Assembly: GCF_017114995.1 (NCBI RefSeq) | Contig: NZ_JABXKL010000071.1 | Location: forward strand, 124,001 to 188,000 | Reading direction: 5' to 3' | DNA length: 64,000 nt | Origin: Nostoc sp. NMS9 | Lineage (GTDB): Bacteria; Cyanobacteriota; Cyanobacteriia; Cyanobacteriales; Nostocaceae | Part shown: positions 1 to 8,194 of the stretch, one piece after another | Layout: each line of letters begins with the position of its first letter | Numbering within the stretch: position 1 is the first letter of the stretch | Made by a program: the position numbers and the translations under genes | The notes under the pieces: generated by a model | What the model was told of the DNA's origin: nothing | The model's input: only the letters and a program-made list of their open reading frames with translations | Databases searched by the model: none

Positions 1-341
1 GCCAGACTCATCCAAGAAGCAGTTCCCAGTATCCCGGATAAAATCAAGTAAGGACGGCGACGATAGCCAAATATAGGCAAGCCATCAGAGATAAAACCAA
101 ACACCGGCTTGATCATCCAAGGTAGGAAGACAATTCCCAATAGCGCCGATACCTGAACTGGACTCAGTAGTAGTTCATCTTTGAGAAAAAAGCTAACGGC
201 TAGACGCGATAGCCCTAAAATTCCTTGGACAAAGTAAACGGTGAGAATTGCAATTAACTCCGCATTCGGTTCATTACCCAAAAAGAGTTTTTGTGTTATT
301 GAGTCTTTGACCTTGGACAAGCCAGATGATTGATCTACCAT
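1..341 (-). CDS. Folate/biopterin-type MFS transporter, 5' part
   Basis: The gene starts at an ATG at 341 and runs off the left edge, so only the first 113 codons are visible. After a short polar N-terminus (MVDQSSGLSK...) come two hydrophobic segments and the motif GFISDGLPIFGYRRRPYL. A cytoplasmic loop of this kind after the second helix is characteristic of the cyanobacterial/plant folate-biopterin transporter (FBT/BT1) branch of the major facilitator superfamily. The expected role is inner-membrane transport of folate or pterins. The substrate is inferred from the family and cannot be read from this fragment. Confidence 0.8.
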   Translation of the reverse strand, partial: MVDQSSGLSKVKDSITQKLFLGNEPNAELIAILTVYFVQGILGLSRLAVSFFLKDELLLSPVQVSALLGIVFLPWMIKPVFGFISDGLPIFGYRRRPYLILSGILGTASWMSL

Positions 342-657
342 TCGATAAATATTTTTTAAATTTTGTTTACTTTTCTATCATATCGATTCTTAGGAGATGA
401 GTTTTTTCTCACCTTTTTCCTTTTGTTTCTTCTTTGAGTACTATTTAAGGCTTTCCTAACAACTTTTCTTTCTTCTAGCAAGATGTTCTCGTTTGTGAAC
501 GGCTATTCGTCTTTGAATTTGGTACATCAAAAACAGTTCTATCTACTGCGATGATTTACCCCTGTAAGTTGTCTCAAAAGACACACATAAACTGACGTTA
601 CTGATTTGGGAACAATAAATTCAGAAATCACCACGGTCTAGCAGTATGGTCAGCAGC
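342..657. other. Intergenic, AT-rich, no gene seen
   Basis: This lies between the divergent transporter start and the kinase pseudogene. It should hold the transporter promoter. I see no ORF, RNA or convincing hairpin. Confidence 0.4.
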
Positions 658-1560
658 ATGGTCAGTATTCCCGGATACGACATAACTAAAGAAATCTACA
701 ATGGTTCCAGAACTCTAGTTTATCGGGGGTATCGAGAACTGACTCATTACCTGTAGTGATTAAACTGCTAAAAAATTCATATCCCAGTTTCAGCGATCTG
801 TTGCAGTTTCGCAATCAGTACACAATTGCCAAAAATCTTAACTCATCTGCGATCGTCCAAACCTACAGTCTGGAGGCGTATCAAAATGGTTATGCGTTGG
901 TAATGGAAGATTTTGGTGGGATTTCTCTCAAAGATTATTTTGCTTCTTACCAGACGCTAGATATCGAGTCTTTACAAGAGTTTTTACAAATAGCGATCGC
1001 TCTGTGTGATGCATTAGATATTCTAATTCATCATCGGATCATTCACAAAGATATTAAACCCGCCAATATTTTAATTAATCCAGAAACTAAAGAAGTTAAG
1101 TTAATTGACTTTAGTATTGCATCTCTGCTGCCACGGTAAACTCAAATCCTGATGCGTCCTAATGTATTAGAAGGGACACTCGGCTATTTGTCTCCAGAGC
1201 AAACTGGACGAATGAATCGGGGGATTGATTACCGTACTAATTTTTATTCTATGGGTGTAACTTCTTACGAATTGCTAACAGGGTAATTACCGTTTCAATC
1301 GCAAGATACGATGGAATTGGTACATTGTCATATTGCCAAACTTCCACCATCCCTTCGGGAAGTTAAAAGTTAAAAGTGAAGAGATTCCGCAAGTGTTGTC
1401 AGACATCGTGATGAAACTGATGGCGAAAAATGCTGAAGACCGATATCAGAGCACATTTGGACTAAAATATGATTTAGAAAATTGTTTGGCTAAACTGAAG
1501 TCAACAGGGAAAATTGCAAGTTTCCCAATTGCTCAACGGGATGTGTGCGACGCCGAATAG
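658..1560 (+). pseudogene. HstK-type Ser/Thr kinase, N-terminal remnant
   Basis: The reading starts at ATG 658 (MVSIPGYDITKEIYNGSRT...), typical of the N-terminal kinase domain of the giant cyanobacterial kinase/AAA-ATPase/GAF/histidine-kinase proteins. One missing base near 740 shifts the frame. From 756 the frame continues with the catalytic loop HKDIKPANIL and the metal-binding DFS (normally DFG). It is then broken by in-frame TAA codons at 1137-1139 and 1284-1286. A short insertion near 1355-1375 (cttcgggaagttaaaagtt) shifts the frame again, and the last kinase lobe (SDIVMKLMAKNAEDRYQS) ends at 1558-1560 inside a dispersed repeat. The downstream ATPase, GAF and histidine-kinase domains of the family are absent. 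It is clearly non-functional. Confidence 0.85.
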
Positions 1561-3187
1561 CCCGTCGTTATCACGCCGGATGAATAGCCAATTTATTTTT
1601 AATTCTTGAGCAGTGTTTGTGAAGAAGAACTTAGGTACCAGGAAAATTAGGTTGCTGATAGCGATCGCACTCGAAAAAATATTAAATGATAACTTTTCTT
1701 GAGTAATATCTGGTGATTCTTCTAAATTTATCTAAACGACGTTAATTTGCTGTGTAATATCGTTATCCTGAGATAAAGATTCAACAGGGTTTTTCAGAGT
1801 TTTATCAGCCATACTTACCTCTAAAATTGGATAGAATTAGAACTTACGCATTGTCAGAAAGTTGATATTATGCAGCCAAGCCCAACTTCTGTGATAGGTG
1901 TTCTAAAATTTTGAACAGCCAAAATTACCCCTGGACGTAGTAAATTTCACTGAGGGACAGGTAATATCCGATGCTGGGTTAGGCTTAATTGCGGAACTAG
2001 ACCGAAAATTGCAAATAACATATGAGGTTCAAATTGCATTCTTTTTTCAAATTGGCATGATCAAAGAAATCGATTATTTAATACGCCTTCATTCCCTGGC
2101 GACTGTTATTTTTAAGAAAAATCTATTTTTGTTCAAAATCTACTAATATAGTCCAGTTTCAGATCCACCGTCCTCAGTATTTTCCATGCGATGGCTAGGA
2201 CGGGCTATTCGGCGTCGCTACGAGGGTATGTTTGGTGGAGATAGTTATCCCTAAGTAGCTCTTGATAACGTGCCAATGCTCCAGTGCGATCGCTTTCAAC
2301 TCCTGTAACTCTTCGTCAGAACCTCGCAGCATAACCTCAGATTTAAAAAACTCTTACAGCTTGCTTGTCTACTAGGGGGGACGACACATTACACGAACAA
2401 ATCAAACAACCGTTTAGCTGCTGTTTAGCTGCTGTTTGGCTGCTGCATTTTGATTATTAGTGGCTATCAAGACATGAAGAATACATAAAGATAAGTACTG
2501 ACCTTATACTGATCGGCAAAGAATATGAAGAGTATGCAAAGATATGTCTTTAAGTGTGGACATCTCAGTAAATATTCAGATATGGTTATCAAAGTGTTAT
2601 TTAGATGTTCCCTATTTTTAAGCTACACACCCACGGGCAATAGCCCACAACAACTGCATAAAAATTCTTTCCCTATCGGAAGTGAATTATTCTCTATATT
2701 TACGACAGTAGGGCTTACGCTTTGATAAAAAATATGAAGTGTGGGTTTTAGGCATTCAAGCTTGATTTTTCGACACTTTGTCAGTGATGCCTGGATTGAT
2801 CTGCGGATCAAGAATGATAAAAAAAGTGTGAAACCATCTGTTTTCCTAAATACACACTCATAAATATGTACAATGCTTAAGACTTAGATAGTCATAACTA
2901 GCATTATTAACGGGTACACAAATAACGAATGAAAAAGGAAATAGGGAATAACTAAAGAATTTAACTTTGAACCTCCTGCCTCCTGCCTTTTTCAAGTCAG
3001 TTAGATAAGTCCTACTTACAAGCTTATCAATAGGGTAAATCTTCGAGAAAATTGCTAGCCCTCAAGGGTTACATAAAAGTATGTCGAAAGCGTTAACTCT
3101 CGACGATTTCTGTATGTCCTTAAACAACATTAACAACAAGTTAATAGCTGAAGTTACTCAAAAAATCGATTCAGGAAGATAAAAGTT
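1561..3187. other. Long degenerate intergenic region
   Basis: This 1.6-kb stretch has no convincing intact gene. It contains a transposase relic (1907-2146). A GC-rich dispersed motif (cgacgccgaatagcccgtc) appears at about 1549-1566 and in inverse orientation at about 2198-2217. A 46-codon minus-strand frame at 2195-2332 has no recognisable family. A short run of cctgcct-type heptamers lies near 2970. The last 250 bp should hold the promoter of the RTX gene. The start of that gene is supported by AGGAAG eight bases before the ATG at 3188. Confidence 0.5.
1907..2146 (+). pseudogene. Transposase relic, IS1380-like N-terminus
   Basis: An open frame without a proper start reads ...LDVVNFTEGQVISDAGLGLI followed by AELDRKL. 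The pattern 'hydrophobic-F-x-x-G-x-[LV]-[ST]-S-D-[AG]-G-L-x-L-[IL]-x-x-L-D' is typical of the extreme N-terminus of IS1380-group DDE transposases. The frame loses family resemblance after about residue 40 and stops at 2144-2146. No catalytic region or terminal inverted repeats are visible. I read it as a decayed insertion. The family assignment rests on one motif. Confidence 0.4.
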
Positions 3188-5998
3188 ATGGTGAATATCA
3201 TTGGAACCAACGGTAAGGATACTCTACTGGGTAGTCAAGGCGCAGATACAATTAATGCTAAAGTAGGTGATGATATCATTGATGGCAAAAATGGCAACGA
3301 CCTTTTAAGCGGTGATGCCGGAAATGATACCCTCATTGGTGGTGCAGGGAATGATACTCTCCTTGGTGATACGGATAACGACTCCCTCCGTGGTGGTACG
3401 GGTAATGACTCCCTCCGTGGTGGTACTGGTAGTAACCTGCTGCGGGGTGATGAGGGAAATGATACCCTTGATGCTTCCTATTCTTCTGGAAATAACATCC
3501 TTAGTGGAGATGCAGGGGATGACTACCTTGATATTAGCTATTCTGCTGGCAACAATACGGTTTCAGGCAAAGACGGCGATGATTCCTTTTACGCCAATGA
3601 AGTCCAGGGTAGAAACACTCTAAATGGAGGCGCTGGTAATGACACCTTCTATTTGTCCGCCTCAAAAACTGCCCCTTCTTCCTTAACGACTCAAAGCGTA
3701 AATGGAGAGATTGGTGAAGATTACTTGTCTGTATATTACACCAGTGCTACTAAAGGAATCACTTCGAGTTTCGATGCTGCTACTAATACTGGCTCAATTA
3801 GGGCTGGCACAAATCAGATTAACTACAACAATATCGAACAATTAGAAATTAGAGGTACAACCTACGCTGACTTTATTGTCGGGAGCAATGGCAACGATTT
3901 ACTCTTCGGAGGCAGTAGTGGCAATGATTTAAATTATGGCAATGATACGATTTTTGGCGGTGAAGGTAACGATGACTTGAATGTTGATTATTCAACAAGC
4001 GATAACATCCTTAACGGTGGTGTTGGTAACGATCAATTCAGTGCTAACTCTTCAACAGGCGATAACATCCTCAATGGAGAAGATGGCAATGATAATCTCT
4101 CTGCGTCTAAAACGGACGGCAATAACACCCTCAACGGTGGTGCTGGTGACGATGAATTGAGTGTTAACTATTCAACAGGCGATAACATCCTGAATGGAGG
4201 AGAAGGCAATGATTCTCTTAGTGCCTCTGGCGACTATGACTATTCCGCCTCTTTTACCTCCGGCAATAACACTCTCAATGGTGGTGCTGGTGACGATGAA
4301 TTGAGTGTTAACTATTCAACGGGCGATAACATCCTCAATGGAGAAGATGGCAATGATTCTTTCTTTGCCTCTGGCTACTACGACGACAAAAAAGCCCAGG
4401 GCACGTTTGGTAATAACGTTTTCAATGGAGGGAATGGTAATGATTCCTTCTCTTTCGTTTTATATACTTCCCCACCTTCCTTAGCGACTCAAACAGTAGA
4501 TGGGGGGACAGGTGACGATTTGTTGAGCGTTTCGTATACCTATCCTAGTGGGGGAATCACAACAACATTCAATGCTGCTACTAACACTGGCTCGATTAGG
4601 GCGGGCACGGATCTGATTAACTACAAGAATATCGAAGGATTACATATCTCAGGTACAGTCTACAATGACTTGATTGTGGGAAGTAATGACAACGATACTG
4701 TTTCGCTGTACGGGATTAGTAGTGGCAATGATACTATCGATGGGGGAAAAGGTGATGATTTATTGGAAGCCTATTATTACAGTAATTCTAGCGGGGGTGA
4801 GGGAATCACTTCAACATTCAATGCTGTTACTAACACTGGTTCGATTACATCAGGCACGAATCAGGTTAGCTACAAGAATATTGAACGATTAAATATCTCA
4901 GGTACAGCCTACAATGACTTAATTGTGGGGGGCAATGGCAACGATACACTCACCGGAGGCGATCGCGGCAAAGATACAATAGATGGAGGCAAAGGTGACG
5001 ATTTGTTGTCCTTCTATAACTATTCTATCGGCCAGGGAATCACAACGACATTCAATGCTGCTACTAACACTGGTTCGATTACAGCAGGTCTAAATCAAGT
5101 TAGCTACAAGAATATCGAACAATTAAATATCTCAGGTACAAATTACGATGATTTGATTGTAGGGAGCAATGGCAACGATACGTTCGCTGGGGGACGTGGA
5201 AATAACACGATTCTCGGCGGTACAGGTAAGGATTACTTGAGTGCTGACTATTCAAATGGTAATAATTCGCTCTCTGGTGGTGATGATAATGATTCTCTTA
5301 ACGTCTCTGGCTCCTACGATGACTACCGAGGCAATTTCTCTCTCGATGCTATCTCTGGTAAAAACACCCTCAATGGTGGCGCTGGTGATGATAACTTAGT
5401 TACTAACTACTCATCAGGCAATAACCTACTGAATGGGGACGATGGCAATGATACTCTGACAGCTGCTGGTTCAGCCTCCTTATATTCCTCATACGGAGCT
5501 TATACTGTCTCTGGGAATAACACGCTCAATGGTGGTGCTAATGACGATCGCTTGATTGTTGACTATTCATCAGGCAATAATCTACTAGATGGAGGCGATG
5601 GTAATGATACTCTCACAGCCTCTGGTGCCTCTGGTAAAAACACCTTCAAAGGTGGCAAAGGTAATGATAACCTCTATGGAGGAGCTGGTACTGATACCTT
5701 TGTTTTCAATAGTTTCAATGAAGGCGTTGATAATATTTATAACTTCAATGCGACTAATGAACTGATTCAGGTATCGGCTGCTGGTTTTGGTGGCGCGTTA
5801 TCACCAGGTTTACCCTCAGCTAGCTCTTTTACCCTTGGAACATCTGCAACAAAGATCGATCAGCGATTTATCTATAACAATACTACAGGTGCGCTATATT
5901 TTGACCAAGATGGTAGTGCGGGTGGATTTACTCAGGTACAATTTGCACAACTATCTGGTGGAGTGTCATTAAGTCAAAATAACGTTCTAGTTGTTTAA
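3188..5998 (+). CDS. Large RTX (hemolysin-type Ca-binding repeat) protein
   Basis: The 936-residue protein is built almost entirely of glycine/aspartate nonapeptides (GGxGNDxLx) that form Ca-binding beta-rolls. Four copies of a ~60-residue unit are interspersed (core NAATNTGSI ... NIEQLNISGT ... DLIVGSNGND), at about 3700-3890, 4510-4700, 4760-4950 and 4990-5180. There is no Sec signal peptide. The last ~110 residues (FVFNSFNEGVDNIYNF ... QRFIYNNTTGALYFD) form the non-repetitive C-terminal module expected of type I secretion substrates. The start has a good ribosome site (AGGAAG). It probably acts outside the cell (adhesin, S-layer or sheath material); no enzymatic domain is visible. Exporter genes lie 20 kb away at 25-31 kb. 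Confidence 0.9.
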   Translation: MVNIIGTNGKDTLLGSQGADTINAKVGDDIIDGKNGNDLLSGDAGNDTLIGGAGNDTLLGDTDNDSLRGGTGNDSLRGGTGSNLLRGDEGNDTLDASYSSGNNILSGDAGDDYLDISYSAGNNTVSGKDGDDSFYANEVQGRNTLNGGAGNDTFYLSASKTAPSSLTTQSVNGEIGEDYLSVYYTSATKGITSSFDAATNTGSIRAGTNQINYNNIEQLEIRGTTYADFIVGSNGNDLLFGGSSGNDLNYGNDTIFGGEGNDDLNVDYSTSDNILNGGVGNDQFSANSSTGDNILNGEDGNDNLSASKTDGNNTLNGGAGDDELSVNYSTGDNILNGGEGNDSLSASGDYDYSASFTSGNNTLNGGAGDDELSVNYSTGDNILNGEDGNDSFFASGYYDDKKAQGTFGNNVFNGGNGNDSFSFVLYTSPPSLATQTVDGGTGDDLLSVSYTYPSGGITTTFNAATNTGSIRAGTDLINYKNIEGLHISGTVYNDLIVGSNDNDTVSLYGISSGNDTIDGGKGDDLLEAYYYSNSSGGEGITSTFNAVTNTGSITSGTNQVSYKNIERLNISGTAYNDLIVGGNGNDTLTGGDRGKDTIDGGKGDDLLSFYNYSIGQGITTTFNAATNTGSITAGLNQVSYKNIEQLNISGTNYDDLIVGSNGNDTFAGGRGNNTILGGTGKDYLSADYSNGNNSLSGGDDNDSLNVSGSYDDYRGNFSLDAISGKNTLNGGAGDDNLVTNYSSGNNLLNGDDGNDTLTAAGSASLYSSYGAYTVSGNNTLNGGANDDRLIVDYSSGNNLLDGGDGNDTLTASGASGKNTFKGGKGNDNLYGGAGTDTFVFNSFNEGVDNIYNFNATNELIQVSAAGFGGALSPGLPSASSFTLGTSATKIDQRFIYNNTTGALYFDQDGSAGGFTQVQFAQLSGGVSLSQNNVLVV

Positions 5999-6030
5999 TC
6001 CTCAACCCCACAGTCAAATGAAATCTTCAA

Positions 6031-6062
6031 AATGCGAGGTGCTTAATATAGCACCTCGCATT
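6031..6062 (+). terminator. Hairpin after RTX gene
   Basis: A perfect 12-bp stem (AATGCGAGGTGC / GCACCTCGCATT) with an 8-base loop begins 33 bp after the RTX stop codon. No long T-tract follows, so it may be a transcript-stabilising hairpin as well as a terminator. Confidence 0.6.
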
Positions 6063-6246
6063 CGATTCATTAATGGAATTATTAAACCACGCAGTAGAAT
6101 AATTACTCCAATCAGCGCAAATGGCGAGGCGATGTGCTACCGCCCAGCTTTGCTAACACGCTCCGTTCCCCACAAAGAGCAAGCAGTTACCCATCTCTTT
6201 TAAGAGCGATCGCTTGTAAATAGTCGGACAGAATTAATTACACAAC

Positions 6247-6360
6247 GTCATTGCGAATGGAGCGTTGGCGGTAGCGTCTCGAAGAGAAGCGGAGAAGCAA
6301 TCGCAAGGGCTGGGATTGCAACTCTTGGAGACGCTCTGCGAAGGCTTCGCTCGCAATGAC
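6247..6360. repeat. REP-like palindromic element
   Basis: This 114-bp GC-rich element is bounded by inverted GTCATTGCG (6247-6255) and CGCAATGAC (6352-6360). Internal sequence such as 'agcaatcgcaa' and 'gagacgctctgcgaaggcttcgc' resembles dispersed elements of Nostoc genomes. It abuts the broken solute-binding-protein fragment and marks its upstream breakpoint. Confidence 0.6.
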
Positions 6361-6378
6361 TGTAAATGTTTTTGTCCG

Positions 6379-6642
6379 TATCTACCAGTGATGAAACCAA
6401 ATTGGAAAGACCCTTTTTGGACAAACCCAGATGATCCACACATCTCAACTGCTGCTAAGACATTAATTGAAGGTTCAACGCGCCCATTTTATATTGTCCA
6501 AAACCCAGCTTATAGCTTGGTTTTGAAAGATAATGTCTGGGGTAAGGCGATCAATCGAATTGTTGTAGATAAAATTTCTTCAGAGCAAGCAGCTGATGAA
6601 GCGATCGCTCGGATTAAGCAAATTTTTGACCAATGGCAGTAA
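6379..6642 (+). pseudogene. C-terminal remnant of a solute-binding protein
   Basis: From about 6379 the frame YLPVMKPNWKDPFWTNPDDP and onward matches, residue for residue with few changes, the last ~85 residues of the intact solute-binding lipoprotein encoded immediately downstream (NLPVIKTLWQDPFWKNPADP). Its stop codon is only 12 bp before that gene. There is no signal sequence and the N-terminal ~400 residues are missing; upstream lies a REP-like element. The simplest reading is a tandem duplicate whose 5' part was deleted or replaced. Confidence 0.8.
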
Positions 6643-6654
6643 GCTTTTACAAAG

Positions 6655-8100
6655 ATGACATTTAAAACAAAAGCTAGTCAAATTGCTAAAGGCTCTCAGA
6701 ATCGGGCACAATATCACCATTATTGCAGATATGTGTTGATCGTATTGACACTCAGTTTGATAATTATTGCTTGTACTAACACCTCTCAATTAAAACAATC
6801 TTCAGTCACGCATTCGCCTACTGACAACACAGTTTTAAAGATTTGGTGGGATAAAGGTTTTACTGTCGATGAGGATGAAGCAATCCAGCAGTTGGTGAGC
6901 AACTGGGAAAAACAAACTGGTAATCAAGTCAAGCTTTCCTTCTATATCGGCGATGAGTTACCGCAGAAAGCGCGTAGGGCCATTCACGCGGGTAATCCAC
7001 CCGATATCATGATGAGTTACGGCGCTGAAAGAGCGTTGAATCCGCATTTGGCTTGGGAAGGTAAGCTGGCGGATGTAACGGCTGTAATTGAGCCAGTCAA
7101 AAATCTTTATCCTGAATATGCCCTGCAAGCTGTTAATTATTATAATAATGCTGCAAAAAAACGAAGCTACTATGCAGTTCCAATCAATCAGGCAACGGTT
7201 CATATTTTCTACTGGCGAGACTTGCTAGAGCAAATAGGTCGCAGCGAAAGGGATATCCCCAAAGATTGGGATGGTTTTTGGGAGTTTTGGAAACAAGTAC
7301 AAAACGATGCGCGGGCAAAACAGCAAAAACAGCATATTTATGGGTTAGGTTTTCCTTTTTCTACTGGAGCTTCAGATACCTACATCTTTTTTGAGCATAT
7401 TTTAGAAGCATACGATGTGCAAATTCTCGACTCAGAAGGTAAACTCCTGATCGATGATCCAAAGGTCAGACAAAAAATTGTCCAGGCATTAGATTGGTAT
7501 ACCAAATTTTACCAACAAGGTTATGTGCCACCAGATGCACTTAATTGGTTAAATCCAGATAATAATCGCAGCTTGCTCAACCGTGTGGTGATGATGACTC
7601 CTAACAACACCCTCTCAATTCCTTGCTCTGTGCGCCAAGATCCCGACACCTATCGTCATAAGCTTGGCATCTTAAAATTTCCCAACAAACCCAACAGCAA
7701 GCCAATGCGTTATCTACTCACACTTCGGCAAGCAGTTTTGTTCGCCGATTCCCAGCAACAGAAAAAAGCTTTGGATTTTCTTGCATATCTCACCCAATCA
7801 CAGGTGATAGGTAAGTATTTGAAAGCTGCTGGAGGCTGTAATTTACCTGTCATCAAGACACTTTGGCAAGACCCATTTTGGAAAAACCCAGCTGACCCAC
7901 ACGTTTCAACTGCGGTCAAGACGGTGACGGAAGGTTTAACGCGGTTGTTTTATTATGTCCAAAACCCGGCATACAGCGTAGTGTTAGAGGAGAATATCTG
8001 GGGAAAAGCTCTTAATCGAATAATTGTAGATAAAATTTCTTCAGAGCAAGCAACTGATGAGGCAATTAAGCAGATCAAACAAATTTTTGCTCAATGGTAA
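6655..8100 (+). CDS. Extracellular solute-binding lipoprotein (family 1)
   Basis: This 481-residue protein has a basic N-terminus, a hydrophobic segment at about residues 26-39 and a lipobox ending at Cys40 (LIIIAC), so it should be anchored in a membrane facing the periplasm. The mature part (LKIWWDKGFTVDEDEAIQQL, then GNPPDIMMSYG) follows the pattern of family 1 (sugar/oligosaccharide) ABC solute-binding proteins. No permease or ATPase gene is adjacent. Instead, a Cache-domain hybrid histidine kinase starts 94 bp downstream on the same strand. This suggests, by inference, that the protein delivers a ligand to a sensor or serves an orphan transporter. The ligand is unknown. Confidence 0.85.
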   Translation: MTFKTKASQIAKGSQNRAQYHHYCRYVLIVLTLSLIIIACTNTSQLKQSSVTHSPTDNTVLKIWWDKGFTVDEDEAIQQLVSNWEKQTGNQVKLSFYIGDELPQKARRAIHAGNPPDIMMSYGAERALNPHLAWEGKLADVTAVIEPVKNLYPEYALQAVNYYNNAAKKRSYYAVPINQATVHIFYWRDLLEQIGRSERDIPKDWDGFWEFWKQVQNDARAKQQKQHIYGLGFPFSTGASDTYIFFEHILEAYDVQILDSEGKLLIDDPKVRQKIVQALDWYTKFYQQGYVPPDALNWLNPDNNRSLLNRVVMMTPNNTLSIPCSVRQDPDTYRHKLGILKFPNKPNSKPMRYLLTLRQAVLFADSQQQKKALDFLAYLTQSQVIGKYLKAAGGCNLPVIKTLWQDPFWKNPADPHVSTAVKTVTEGLTRLFYYVQNPAYSVVLEENIWGKALNRIIVDKISSEQATDEAIKQIKQIFAQW

Positions 8101-8194
8101 TCAATAATTATCTATATTAACTAAAGGAATAACTTATCTGCATGAATAAGAAAAAAGATAAATATCTTTAGAATAAGAAACAACTTGTAAATAT

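Noticed and set aside
2195..2332. 46-codon minus-strand ORF (MLRGSDEELQELKAIALEHW)
   Set aside because: It looks coding at the start but ends in a dispersed repeat and has no known family. It is kept only as a note in the intergenic entry.
2525..2725. 66-codon plus-strand ORF
   Set aside because: No recognisable motif, no ribosome site, AT-rich intergenic context, and an equally long frame on the other strand.
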